From: Craterostigma plantagineum
Taxonomy: Eukaryota > Streptophyta > Magnoliopsida > Lamiales > Linderniaceae
Length of the DNA: 64,000 nt
Assembly: GCA_027422505.1 (NCBI GenBank)
Contig: JAPQWV010000363.1
Span: 124,001 to 188,000, forward strand
Reading direction: 5' to 3'
Below, one piece after another: positions 36,713 to 48,630 of the stretch. A program made the position numbers and the translations under genes. The notes under the pieces were generated by a model. The model saw only the letters and a program-made list of their open reading frames with translations, searched no databases and was not told where the DNA came from. The first letter of the stretch is position 1, and every line of letters begins with the position of its first letter.

Positions 36713-38303
36713 GTCGGGACAAAAATGCTCTTCGGTTTCACGACACTACTGCTGTAATATCTCTATTTCACAGTTAACTGCTTGTAGATGAATGTATATA
36801 TAAATCTTCTGTGATGTGTTCTGTAATGTTTGTATTGTTGGTTGTATATATACAGACGTCTATTATACTATCTATCTATACCATAAAATGTTCAGTTCAG
36901 TCAAAAGAACTATTTTCCGACATAACTGCTTCTTTATGTCTCGCCATAAGTATGTATGTATTTAATTCAGCATGTTGTTGTAGTGGACTAGTAAACATAA
37001 TCTAATCCTCTCGCTATTTTAATGTTTTATTGCTACTTTCTCCATTATAATGCCGCCTTTGATGGGAAAAAAGATACGATAAGCATGCTTTATTTATTTA
37101 TTTATTGAGGTAATTTGATTGCTTAGCTTTATCTACCAATCCCCAAAAGATTTAAAAAATTTACAGAAAATGAAAAAGTGCTGAAGATAACGAGCCGTTT
37201 TTCGTACTATGAAATTAAAGCCGTGGGGCAAAAGGCGTGTTCTTTCCGACAAAGATAAAAGCACCAGAGGGATACATCCACACATATTTCTCTTATTTAG
37301 TATGGTGCTGCTGTAGTTATTATATTACTATATTAGTCTAATTTTTCTTTTATTGTTTATATTCAAGAATGGCTCGTGATAGCCGTAAATTTAAAAGCAT
37401 TGAAATATAATAGCTATAAGCTGGAGAAAATGATGGAATTATTTTGATTGTGCGACCAATACAATAGTGTCTACATGGAATTTATGATGATTGATTGCAA
37501 ATTGCCCTTGATTTGACGTCAATTTCAAAATCTTGAAAATCATCAGTTCGGTTTATATTTGAGAGGCAGGTTTGATGTATCATTTGATAAGGTACTAGTG
37601 GCGGTAAATAAATACACTTCTGTCCCACTTAATACTTTTTAAAAATTAATTGACCAAGTAGATTAAAAAATCATATTTTTTTAATATTATAGTACATTTT
37701 TAAGGAATGGAGAGAAAAAATTAATTAGTGGGCACACAAAATAATTTTTTACCAAAAGTAGAAACGAGAAGAATTATGTAGGACGCCCAAAATAGAAAGA
37801 GAGAAGAAATAAGAGAGACGGAGGAATTACAATAAGTATCTACAATAGGCGGCATCACAAATCATTAATTCAAAACGACTTCCTAATTCAATAAAGAAAA
37901 ATGCCACAGTTTTAATTTCATCAAGTGCATAGTCCCAAAAAAACCCGCCTATACATTAACTTCCCCTATTAATTTATTCACCTAAATATAACCTTTTGTC
38001 TTCGCCATTGAATACCATATCTCAAAAAGAAAATTCTCCAATATTGTCTCAAAAAACAACAATGTTATGCAACCTTATTATCTTAATAAATGCAACAATA
38101 AACAAGCTCTCTCCCTCAAACAACATTCTTCGCTATATTTATTGGGTCCCATCACTGCTCTCCACAAAGTAGACACTCCCCTCGTTATATATTTATATCT
38201 TAGCTCACCACAAATCTTTCTCCCTCGATTCTCATTACAAACACTGATTTTTCCTATTTCTTCACAAATTAAAAGGAGAAAACACCAAAAGAAAAAAAGA
38301 AGG
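36713..38303. other. Intergenic region with a MITE candidate
   Basis: AT-rich 1.6 kb between the GC1-type gene and the next gene. Holds the possible MITE at 37613-37832 and, from about 38160, the probable promoter and leader of the gene at 38304. Confidence 0.4.
37613..37832. mobile_element. Possible Stowaway-like MITE
   Basis: Left edge CTTCTGTCCCACTTAAT and right edge ending AGAGAGACGGAGG read as imperfect inverted repeats of the CTCCCTCCGTCCCACTTAAT type known from Stowaway MITEs. The interior is AT-rich and non-coding. The ends match poorly, so this is a decayed copy at best. Confidence 0.45.
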
Positions 38304-40072
38304 ATGGTTGACCGCGTCGAAGAGTCGGGATTTTGGCTGCCTTCTGAGTTCTTGGACGATTTATTCACAGGCGAGCAAATCATCGCCGACAAGAGCAAGA
38401 GAAACCCTTTCGATACCGAGCTTTGCTTCCCCAGAGAGTTTCCGTACGCTAATAACGTCGACGAGGTAGTAAATAGCTGCGAACTTGTCTTGCTAAAGCT
38501 TTTTATTTGCCTCTGCTCTGTTTCACTGTGTTTTTGGTCATTTTCTCTGTGCAGAAGAGTTGGGTTATGTCGACTTCGCCGCAGTCGACCCTGACCCGAC
38601 TGAGCAGCTTCTCCGGCCTCGGGTCGGGAAACGGAAGCCCTAACGGCGTCACCTCACCTCCCATGACTCCGTCGACTCACGCCGTCGAGGATCTGATTCA
38701 CCGAGCGGCGGGACAAGTGGCGAGGCTCAAGCTTAGCGGCGGCGTTGATCAATCGGGCGTTACTTACCCGAAACCCAAAGTCGGCCAACATAAAGACCTC
38801 CGCCAAGTAAATAATCTAAATGAAAAAAATTGAAGAGTATTTAGTCCTTGCTCTGTTTCCATAGCTCACGACTTTGATATTTTTTCTCAGCACGTCGATG
38901 CAGAGACGTACGTTGGCGCGTGGTACGGTCATCGTCATCAGCAAGTGGGACAAGACAGAAAAAACATGGAGCATCTTTTACGGTCGAACCCGACCCGAAT
39001 ACCCGGTACTGTTTTCGTGGGCGGCCCTAATTGCGTTGGTGCTGGGAAAAAAGCGCGTGCAGGGACAGGCGTGTTTTTGCCACGTACCTACGATAACGAC
39101 GTCTACCCTTCGGATTCGCGTAGGAAATCAGGTACTGTAAGTTATGGTATCTGTTTTATTACCTCAAAATGTTATGTACTTATATTTCTTCATTCATGTG
39201 TCTGTAAACTTGGTTTTTCTATGGCGGTTTGTGATGTTAGTACTTTTTTTTTTCTTGCCCATTTTTCTATGCTATCGCCTTTTGAACATGCTTTTCTCTC
39301 TTGGTTATATTTCATGGACAGTTTTCTTCAAGCTGTTTGGTTTTTTGATGTTGCAAGAAATTGCTAGCTTGAGAAATGTGGGGAAACATTTGCTGTGGGC
39401 CAACAACGTCCCTGGCAGCATACTGTTTCTTTCCTTTTTCTTTCCCATTAACTATTTTAGTACGATTTTCTTTCTTTTATTATTATTTTTTTTGAAATTC
39501 TTGCTGGTTGGTTTTGCCTTTTATGTCCCATAAAAACATGCCCGCATTAGCTGTAACATGTTGCAACGAACATAATGGCTGGTGTGGTCTTTACATTAAA
39601 ATTATATTACAATATACTTTCAACATCATATAATGCATGTGGACTTACAACTAGGCTTTGCTGCTTTTGTCTTAGCTGTTTTTATTTGATATTCATCGTA
39701 TCGTATTTGCAGGACATGCTTCTGAATTTGACTTGGCTTATGTTTCAAGTGTTTACAAGCCTCATCACATGGCAAACATGATGATGAATCATTATAATGT
39801 CTCCGTCGAATCTCAACCCCCACCCTCATATTACGGTAATAAATGAATATTAAACAAAATATGATTTTAAAACATAGTGATGGTGACATGGAACGAATTC
39901 ATAATATAACTTCTCCTTTCGATTATGTGTGTGTATTCGTGTAGAGATGTTGATGGCTCGAAGAAACGCTTTAATGTTGCAGCATGAGGAGCAGAAAAGA
40001 AGTATGATGCTTATGGATGATTCGTCTCTTATTAGCAGAGGAATTTATCTTCCTCACGAATGGACTTATTAA
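38304..40072 (+). CDS. Uncharacterised plant protein family (At3g54000-like)
   Basis: Function unknown to me; by recall it resembles plant proteins such as At3g54000 and At5g59050. Exons 38304-38465, 38555-38806, 38891-39131, 39713-39835 and 39945-40072 are in phase and give 301 residues. Visible features are FWLPSEFLDD near the start, a serine/proline-rich linker, a central HVDAETYVGAWYG, a GTGVFLPR motif near residue 205, and a C-terminal methionine/glutamine-rich helix ending LPHEWTY. No signal peptide or membrane segment. The large intron 3 (about 580 bases) holds no other gene. Confidence 0.8.
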
Positions 40073-42277
40073 TTATTTAGGAAAACAATTGGATAAGTTC
40101 TATTCTCTTATACGCAAGAACAAAATAAAGAAATGGGAACCCAAGGGTTTTTCCAAGATGATGAAGATTATCAAGTATATATATATGTATTATATAATGT
40201 AGTCTCATCTTAGACGAGGGTGGTCAGTCGTGAAGTGAGATGGTATTGTGATATTTTCTGTTTTTAGTTGTTGAAATAAGTTTGTCGTTAGTTATTGTAG
40301 GATTTGGGGTGGTGTTTCTGATTTACTTTTGTAATATTGGTTTTGTTTGTAATGTATTTGCTTTCCTAAATAAGGATGTAATAAATTGTTGCAGTGGGTG
40401 AATTATTTATTGCGGTTTTTGATACGTAAGACACTTCACGCGACAGTGTGAGAAGAAAATAATGTCAACAGTTACTTATTTGGTAAAGATATTTCTATTA
40501 TACAACTTCTTTAGGTACTATTTAAATGACGACATTTATGGGCGATTTAACTTCACACCAACTTTATTGTGTTTCATATTTATGTTGAAATTATTAAAGG
40601 ACAAATTAGATAGTTTGAACAGACAAGGCGGTTAAAGTAGCGTATCAAATTGCAGCAGATATCTTCGGCGTGAAGCAGACAACGATAGCGACGTAGGGAC
40701 CGAAGTGCCTCGCACGGCGTCGTTTCACTCTGCTGTTGAATAATCTTTTTTTATTTCTTCTTTATCTATATGTAGCTTTTTATTCATCTTTTTCGAGAAA
40801 TGGTATACAAAGAGACAAACATAGTGGTTTAGAAATTAGCTCCTTTCGTGAGTTTTCGCGGGTGTTATTTTTAAAATTTCGAAGCAGTAGCTTTGTGGGA
40901 AGCGTGGAAACGTCATTGGTAATGACAACTTTGTCACCGTTGTGGGTGAGGGTGATTCTAAGAATGCTTTTTGACTTGGGATTGGGACAACCCATACTAT
41001 TTATTTTTAAATAAAATATTGTTTTATATATGTTTAACATTTCACACAGCAGCCCATCCAAAGAATTTGAGGTGCTGCTTGTCTGTCTGGTTGAAAAATT
41101 ATTAACAAACCGACCTAAATCTACAATAAAATAGGAGTTTTAAATTTGGAAATTAATCCCATGTGGATCTTAAATGGGCCAACTGTTGGGCTGATTCAGT
41201 TAACGGGCTATGGATTTTAAGGAGAAAGCTGATCATTGTCTGTTTCTTCTGCTCAAGCCAAGCAATCGATGACTTGGTCGATCTGATATCTTATCCTTGG
41301 AATCTAAATACTATACAGTCAGTCATAAACAGCAATATTCTTCAAAGTCAGACAGCTCGGCAACGAAAAAACAAGGAGCTTGAAAACATCTCAATCTATA
41401 GATTTATATCTGTTCTAAGATAAATAAAACCGTCTCATAAGGAAAAATAATGAATCACCCAGATACTATTTTGAAACAATGCAGAGCAAATTGAGAAGTA
41501 TAAGTGGGACTGATCTCAAGTACTGAGTTGCGTAGATAAGAAAGACCCTTTAAAGATTTTCTCTTTGCTTGACCCAGAATATTCTTGGAGCTCCATCCAC
41601 ATCGATCTTCGTTCAGAATGTGACAATGCATTTTAAAGAAGAAGGCAACCTTCGAGCAGTATCCACGACACATCCCCATTTTCCCTGCATTATTATGTAT
41701 GCAAAGAAAAAACTTCAAAAAAATCCGTCCTTTTTATCGCATGCGATCCCATATTCTGTCGTTCTTCGTCGTAATAACTGCAGATGTTAACAAATCAGAT
41801 TCACTTTTGATGAATGGGGTTGTAATAAGTTACTCATCAAAGAAATCGAACCAACCAAAGGAAGCAAAAAAAAAAATCAATATTTAACACACCGATCAAT
41901 TGAATAGGGAAAAGAGAAAGGAACGACAAAGGCAAACACCTGAAGACTGAAGTTACGTAGGCCGACGACTTCTGTCCGCTTAGGCGGTGGTTAAAAAAGA
42001 AAAGGGTGTCGATTGTAATAAACGAAAAATTAAGGATGCCAATGGAAACTAATTTAACTTTCGTAGTGTTCCCCTTCCCTTCCCCTTCACATTCCACGTC
42101 CACCCCCACACAGAATTTTAGCTGAGGTTCAATTTCCTATTTTCTGTAAATTTGACCCTTTGATCCTGCGCCTTTTCTTTTTTACACCTCTCTTTGGTGC
42201 AATGCAAAAGCCCTAAAATCTAAACTTTTGAAGGATCATCATCACAAAAAGGTCACTGTTACCGTCGACGATTCAAC
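40073..42277. other. Intergenic region, 2.2 kb
   Basis: No gene, tRNA or clear repeat seen. From about 42000 it probably contains the leader of the translocator-family gene at 42278. Confidence 0.4.
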
Positions 42278-43797
42278 ATGTCAGCGATGAAACCCACGAG
42301 CCGGTTCTTCACGATCGGCTTGGTGGCTGCTTGGTACTCGTCCAACATTGGCGTTTTGTTGCTGAACAAATATTTATTGAGCAATTATGGGTTCAGGTAC
42401 CCGATCTTCCTCACAATGTGCCACATGGCGGCTTGTTCTTTGCTGAGCTACATTGCTATCGCCTGGTTGAAGATGGTCCCGATGCAGACGATTAGATCAA
42501 GGGTTCAGTTCTTGAAGATCTCAGCTCTGAGTTTGATCTTCTGTGGGTCCGTTGTGAGTGGGAATATCTCGTTGAGATACTTGCCTGTGAGCTTTAATCA
42601 GGCGATTGGGGCCACCACGCCTTTTTTCACGGCTGTTTTTGCGTATCTGATGACGAGGAAGAGGGAGGAGTAGGTGACGTATTTGACGCTTGTACCAGTC
42701 GTCGCCGGCGTGGTTATTGCTAGTGGGGTGAGTAATTTCTGTATGTGTGTGCTCTGTATGCAGTAGCTGATCCAATTTTCACATGGTTTGTGAAATTGGT
42801 ATAATTGCTGGCTTTAGGAAGTTCATGAGAATGAAAGCTTTCACATTGCTGAGTTGTTCATATTGGCTTCAGATTAAGATGAGGTCTTAAACATTACGGT
42901 CGATGTGGCGTTAATGACTTTGATTTCCTATAGACGGCCAATACTTGAGTTGATCCGAAATGTTAATTGCCGAGAAATAGTGAGAATAAAAGGCTCGATG
43001 TTGCCATGCTTTTAGAAGTTGGTGACTGCTAATGTCAATCTGTGACTTTCGTTTCCAATTTGATCTTCTTCTTATGATTCTCTTCCTTATATCTGATATT
43101 AGGGTGAGCCAAGTTTTCATTTATTTGGATTTATAGTGTGCATTGGTGCTACAGCTGCAAGGGCACTCAAATCAGTTGTACAGGGTATTTTGCTTTCTTC
43201 TGAAGGGTATGCGCTGCCTGTATCAATTCGAGTACTTAGTAGTGAAATGGTGTAACTCTTGCCTGATGTCTTCTCGCCTTTTTTATATTGAAGGGAAAAG
43301 TTGAACTCTATGAATCTGCTCCTATACATGGCTCCTATAGCTGTGGTCCTTCTACTTCCCGCAACGCTCTACATGGAGGAAAACGTCGTTGGCATTACGT
43401 TGGCCCTGGCAAGAGACGACGCCAAAATTGTTTGGCTATTGCTGTTCAACTCCTCGCTTGCGTACCTCGTCAATTTGACTAATTTCTTGGTGACAAAGCA
43501 CACTAGTGCACTAACACTTCAGGTGATTTCCCCCCATTCCTTTGTCCTGCTTGGCTATCTTTGGACAGAAGCATCTTCACTAAAACGCATTTCCTTTCTC
43601 TGATTTTATTCGTATTACGTTCTTGAATGATATGTATATTCGAATTGCAGGTCCTTGGGAACGCGAAAGGAGCAGTAGCTGTTGTTATCTCCATCTTAAT
43701 ATTTAGGAATCCCGTCTCTGTCACGGGAATGTTTGGTTACGGCCTCACTGTCATTGGTGTTATTCTTTATAGCGAATCGAAGAAGCGTATTAAGTGA
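42278..43797 (+). pseudogene. Sugar-phosphate/nucleotide-sugar translocator family gene with in-frame stop
   Basis: Member of the plant TPT/nucleotide-sugar transporter family close, by recall, to At3g11320 and At5g05820; such proteins exchange sugar phosphates or nucleotide sugars across Golgi or plastid membranes. Exons 42278-42727, 43103-43206, 43294-43522 and 43651-43797 have good splice sites and are in phase. They would code for 309 residues with about ten membrane segments, including [26 protein letters not shown] and [20 protein letters not shown]. Codon 132 (42671-42673) is TAG where relatives have tryptophan, ending the protein at 131 residues. All the rest, including the C-terminal lysine motif KKRIK, is well preserved, so the stop is recent, polymorphic, or a sequence error. 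Confidence 0.85.
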
Positions 43798-44350
43798 TTT
43801 TTCGTGTTGTGGATGCATAGGTTGATTCCACTGTATTATATACTTACACAAGAGTTCATATTCTTCAGTTCAGCAAAAGTACAAGGAGGAATAGGAGTTC
43901 AATAAGTTCTTGCTTTGTATTCGTAAAGGACGAACATTATATTTTTTTTGTTTTATTTTCTGACATTCTTTGAAGGAAAACTCAGTGGCAGGTATTACAG
44001 TTCGATATTACAGTGGTTTGGTATTGTCTTGTTTTTCACATCAATTTTGCAATGAACATCAAGTGGTTTCTTCAGTTCTATAAACAAAGCAAAAATTTTA
44101 TCTTTGTTTTTACTTTAGTTTTTTCCTAACCACACTATTTTATATTTTCACAGCCCAGGAATATAGACTTGATAGACCGTTATCCAATCTCCTCAATATC
44201 TAATATTTGAACCACAAATTCACAAATCAACCTCTGCCACATACATATACATAACCAGCCTATTATCACTTGCTATGTTTTCTTGCAGGGAGTCTTCATT
44301 CAAGAATACTCCTCTTCTTTCTCTCTGCTCTTCTTCCTTAGAGATCAGAT
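43798..44350. other. Intergenic, includes SBPase promoter
   Basis: AT-rich 550 bases with the translocator 3' flank and SBPase upstream region. No distinct gene seen. Confidence 0.35.
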
Positions 44351-46034
44351 ATGGATACTGCTGCTATTGCATGCTTCCCTCGCGGGGCAATTTTACCTAC
44401 TGTTTCCGCCCAACAGCAATATTCTGCCCGGCTAGCCTCGCCATGCTCTGTTCATTCCACACTAGTTAGCTCCAAGGTAGCAAAAAATTTCATAATTTTA
44501 ACCTAACTTATGCATAAGTATCATACCTGAATTGGCTTATGCAGAGTTTAAAAGCAAGCTCCCTTTTCGGAGAATCACTGCGAAGTGCTCCAAGACCATC
44601 CATGAAAGTTTCCAAGGCTAATAAGAATTTCGGGCTCGTTACTAAGTGCGAGATCGGCGACAGCTTGGTGAGAAATTCATTGAATCATCAGTGTTTTTCC
44701 ACTTATGAAGCTTATCATTTGAACTATATATGTTATTCGCAGGAGGAGTTTCTTACAAAGTCGACCTCAGACAAGGGACTCATCCGTCTTATGATGTGTA
44801 TGGGAGAAGCCCTAAGAACGATCGCCTTCAAAGTAAGGACGGCTTCTTGCGGAGGAACGGCCTGCGTCAACTCTTTCGGTGACGAGCAGCTCGCTGTCGA
44901 TCTCCTCGCAAACAAGCTTCTTTTCGAGGTTTATTTAATAATCTCTCCATTATTTCCAAAGGATTCAAGTTTTTTCTTCTCCCCTTCAAAGATTTTTACT
45001 TTTGATGCGTAGGCGTTGCAATACTCTCACTTCTGCAAGTACGCTTGCTCCGAGGAAATCCCCGAGCTCCAAGACATGGGCGGACCCGTCGAAGGTATCT
45101 ATCATCGTTGCATCGGAATGAAAAACCCTTCAGTTATCATCATTCATCTGCGGATTATCGAATCAAATATTTTGAGAAAAAAAAAAACAGGAGGATTCAG
45201 TGTTGCGTTCGACCCGCTCGACGGCTCGAGCATCGTGGACACAAACTTCACAGTGGGCACGATCTTCGGCGTATGGCCCGGCGATAAGCTCACGGGCGTG
45301 ACGGGCGCCGACCAAGTCGCGGCTGCCATGGGGATTTTCGGGCCGAGGACTACCTATGTCCTCGCCCTGAAGGACGTTCCCGGGACGCACGAGTTCCTAT
45401 TGCTCGACGAAGGTAAGTTTTTTCTTCAAAGGAAACGCACACGCATATACGCGCGCATAAGTTGTTGAATTTTTCGATATTTTTTTTTTGTCGGGCGGCA
45501 GGGAAATGGCAGCACGTTAAGGACACGACGTCGATAGGAGAAGGGAAAATGTTCTCGCCTGGAAACCTGCGGGCGACAAAGGACAACCCCGAGTATGCAA
45601 ACTTGATCGATTACTACGTTCGCGAAAAGTACACCTTGCGATACACAGGTGGAATGGTCCCCGACGTTAATCAGGTACGGCGGATATTGTAATGATTTTA
45701 ATACTTACGTTTGAATCGATTACGACGTTTTTTTTTTTCTTGTCTGGGTAAGATTATCGTGAAGGAGAAGGGAATATTCACGAACGTGGCTTCGCCGTCG
45801 GCCAAAGCCAAGCTAAGGCTTTTGTTCGAAGTGGCTCCTTTGGGATACTTAATCGAGAAAGCAGGTGGCTACAGCAGCGACGGGAAACAGTCCGTACTCG
45901 ACAAGGTTATTACCAATTTAGACGACAGGACCCAAGTGGCTTACGGCTCGAAGGAAGAGATTATACGCTTCGAAGAGACTCTGTACGGTTCGTCGAGGCT
46001 CAAGGCGGCTGAGCCCGTTGGGGCCGCTGCTTAG
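44351..46034 (+). CDS. SBPASE: Sedoheptulose-1,7-bisphosphatase, chloroplastic
   Basis: Calvin-Benson cycle enzyme that removes the C1 phosphate from sedoheptulose 1,7-bisphosphate in the chloroplast stroma. Seven exons, 44351-44476, 44545-44667, 44743-44928, 45013-45094, 45191-45412, 45502-45674 and 45753-46034, all in phase, give 397 residues. Residues 1 to about 75 are a serine-rich transit peptide. The redox cysteines of the thioredoxin-regulated CGGTAC motif are C119 and C124. The metal and phosphate sites [16 protein letters not shown] and [11 protein letters not shown] are intact. It is told apart from FBPase by the [14 protein letters not shown] block and the [15 protein letters not shown] segment. 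No defect seen. Confidence 0.97.
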
Positions 46035-46238
46035 CCTGTCGAGGCTATCAAATTGTATGAAACCAATTAACATATTATTGCGAATTGCAGCTATTTTTAT
46101 TGTCGACAAGTTTCTGGCAAGAATCCAACATTCAGTAGTACAATATACGGTTTTCGACGGAATCGATCGATGCTAATGAAACTAGTTGCATGCATGCGTA
46201 CTCTGAAGCTGTCAATCAGAATTTGCGCCTGCTTCCTT

Positions 46239-47484
46239 CTACTTTCTCTTTGCAGAGTCTTTTGCGTATTTGTTCATTAGCCGCTGAACATCCCTGCGGA
46301 AATGGCCATCCACAAAGATTCCATCACTTGTGAACCTATATTATGGAGTAAGCATACGATGGAATCAGAAGCATCATCACCCAAAGAGAAAAGAACAGAA
46401 GATTGTGAACAATAAACTAGAAATCTGGCCGAGAATATCGATTTAAAATTACCAGTTAGCGACGCTTTTGGTGAACTGAACGGGCAGCTTTGCAGCTATA
46501 GACTGGGGATCGGCGCTCTCTATGATGAGGGTGTACTCATCAGAGTAGCGTGGTAGCGTAGAAGTCACTACTACCCCAGTAGTGAAGAAAGAATCCTGGA
46601 CACAGTGTTTACAGTTTTGTATAAGACAGACGAAATTATTAGGTGAACTGAAGAAGTGAATGGCGGAACTTACCGGCGGAGGATAGGTGGACAAGATCGT
46701 ATCCCTGTTCAGCAAGGTTGTAAGGAATTGATGTATCCCAATGGCGACAAAATACTTATCGGCGTCAAAGATTTGACAAACGACAGACTTCCATCACGAT
46801 AGGAGAAAAGGCAATCCCCGAAAGAAACTTGAATTCAAGAAAAGTATGGTGAGCTAGCTGAACATGATGTTACTTCCTAGAATCGATCATTTGGTTAAAG
46901 AGTCATAATCAGACCGACCTGATGATTTAACTACTCTATGCATTTGCTCTACATCACTAGCCAAAAACAAATCAGAAATCAATCCGTAAGTGTAATTGAA
47001 TATCGTAGACTGCCACTATTCCAGAAAACCAAGCATATCGCAATATAGCATTCTGATCCCTGTTCCAATTAATATGCGATTAATTTCAGCTCAAGGAAAG
47101 AAAAGGATATAATCCATTGCATCTGATAAGAAAATTCTGATTCTCCTGGAAATTATCACTGTATAGCTGCGCAACAAGCCCAATTACAATGGCGATCGTC
47201 CCTACCGCCAGGATGGCATTACTCAGCCTGTGATTTTCAGGATAGCCGTTGCTCTTCACGAACTGATATCCGCCACAAGATAGATCAAAATCAATTAGAA
47301 TTTGATGTAAATCACGATTAAACTAAAGTGCAAAAAAAAGAAAAAGAAAGAAGAGAGAATCACGGCTTGAGGGGAGTGAAGAGCTCACCTCAAACACGAA
47401 CTGGTCGAGAATCGGCTTGACTGAGGAATGTTCCAACAAATTCGTCTTTATCTGAAGATCCCCGAAAGCTTCTCCGTTCCTCAT
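46239..47484 (-). CDS. SPCS2: Signal peptidase complex subunit 2 (SPC25/SPCS2)
   Basis: Non-catalytic ER membrane subunit of the signal peptidase complex. Minus-strand exons 47389-47484, 47111-47262, 46674-46755, 46453-46595 and 46239-46335 give 189 residues, the family length. Matches are VKPILD in exon 1, GTIAIVIGLVAQLY (first membrane segment), ENQNFLI, then TYPPPDSFF, LPRYSDEYTL and FTKSVANWFTSDG. Introns 1, 3 and 4 are GT-AG. Intron 2 (46756-47110) has no usable GT donor: it starts ATATCCTTTT, has a TCTTTGAC branch-like word at 46764-46771 and must end AA at 46756 to keep frame, as a U12-type intron. The alternative is an AG end one base later, which shifts frame. Confidence 0.85.
46756..47110 (-). 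other. U12-type (AT-AA) intron in SPCS2
   Basis: On the coding strand the 5' splice site is GGATT/ATATCCTTTT, a full match to the U12 consensus ATATCCTT. The branch-point word TCTTTGAC (46764-46771) differs by one base from TCCTTGAC, and its adenosine is about 10 bases from the 3' end, the usual U12 distance. There is no polypyrimidine tract. Joining at GATAA/GTATTT restores the family reading (GLYFVAIG) and total length. The AA end is rare; cDNA would settle it. Confidence 0.7.
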
Positions 47485-47881
47485 TTCTTGCTCTTCTTTG
47501 GTAATTCAGCTCAGTGGTGTGGTACTGTGGAAACGAGATTCTGTTATATACTATTCGAACGGCGAGGGAGTAACACTGTTTACGCTACGATATTTGACTC
47601 CATTTATTTATTTGTTTAAATAGCAAAATTCACTGAAGAAATATATATAGTAGATATATCAGAAAATAATGGTTTTCAACCTTTAGTCTGCGCTGTTAAA
47701 TATATGTTCTCAGATTTTCTTCCATTTCTTTTTTGGTTCGACAAGTTTAATGAAGATGAAGAACTGCAAGGGAAGCATCACCATAGCAAATTTGAGCAAT
47801 TTCCAGATTTCCATTGATGCCAAGAAAGTACAGCAATTTAAACAAAATGCAAACGAAAGCAATTGCACATTGAGAAATTAA
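47485..47881. other. Intergenic between SPCS2 and PSRP4
   Basis: Promoter side of SPCS2 and 3' flank of the bTHX gene, both on the minus strand. No further gene seen. Confidence 0.35.
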
Positions 47882-48391
47882 TCAGGGCTCATCAATCTCA
47901 ATCTTGACCACTTCTCCGTCGTCGTACTTATCTTTTCTGGGCGGAAGCGGCGGCGCCGGAACCCTAGGTGGCCCTCTCCCTTTCTTCTTATCCTTAGGCC
48001 GAGCCTGCAATGATGATCATTAAAAGTCTTACCTTTTCTCCACTGATACACATAATTAATAGCATTTCAAGAGAAGGAAATGAACGCCCTGACATTGCCG
48101 AAAGAGTGGTTGAAGCGCTTTCCTTTCTCAGTCTTCTTATCTCCTCTGCCACAGTAAACTGTTACCAAGCAAGACGAAAACATGTCAGCATAAACGGCAA
48201 AGCGAAAAAAAATATAGAAAAGAAAATACAATAGGCTTTTACGTACTGAGAGGGGTGGCTGTAGATGATTGGACGAACGACGAAGTTTTGGTTTTGGGAA
48301 TTGGATTTAGGGACTTGGAGAAGGACATAGAAGAGAGCTGGCAAGTCGAAGGAGGCGATAACAGAGAAGCCATAGCCATTGCCATCGCCAT
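47882..48391 (-). CDS. PSRP4: Plastid 30S ribosomal protein bTHX (PSRP4/RPS31)
   Basis: Small basic protein of the plastid 30S subunit head, homologous to bacterial Thx. Minus-strand exons 48247-48391, 48088-48158 and 47882-48004 give 112 residues. A methionine/alanine/serine-rich transit peptide covers about 1-48. The Thx core is [20 protein letters not shown] in exon 2. Exon 3 adds a lysine/proline-rich tail and an acidic KIEIDEP end, as in plastid versions. Intron 1 is GT-AG. Intron 2 (48005-48087) has no GT in a position that keeps frame; the solution in phase is AGG/GCGTTC...CAG, a GC-AG intron. The start is the first of four ATG codons spaced by six bases. Confidence 0.83.
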
Positions 48392-48630
48392 TGAAGATTG
48401 AAACGAGTGAATGAAAGACGATTGTCTTTGTAAGGATAGCGTGTAAGAGACGACGACGTTTTTATGTAGAAAGCAAATAGCCCATTATAAGGAGAGCCCA
48501 TTAAGGAGAGTATGGCCCACAAACACTAATTTAGGGCATGGATCCCTACTATATATAATAATAGTTTTTGGCTGCCATCCCATTTCACACGCTCTTCATT
48601 GGTAAATAGTCGTGATCACATATCATCGTC
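48392..48630. promoter_or_regulatory. Divergent promoter of PSRP4 and ribosomal P0
   Basis: Only 239 bases separate start codons facing away from each other. Three GCCCA words (48480-48484, 48496-48500 and 48515-48519) lie in the middle; these site II elements are typical of ribosomal protein genes. A TATATAATAA stretch at about 48551 precedes P0. Sharing between a plastid and a cytosolic ribosomal protein gene is suggested by the layout. Confidence 0.55.

Noticed and set aside
38067..38303. Upstream extension of the At3g54000-like gene
   Set aside because: In frame but leader-like, with no similarity to the family; the ATG at 38304 starts the conserved MVDR...FWLPSEFLDD.
44351..46034. Chloroplast fructose-1,6-bisphosphatase
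   Set aside because: First considered, but the [14 protein letters not shown] and [15 protein letters not shown] blocks identify SBPase.
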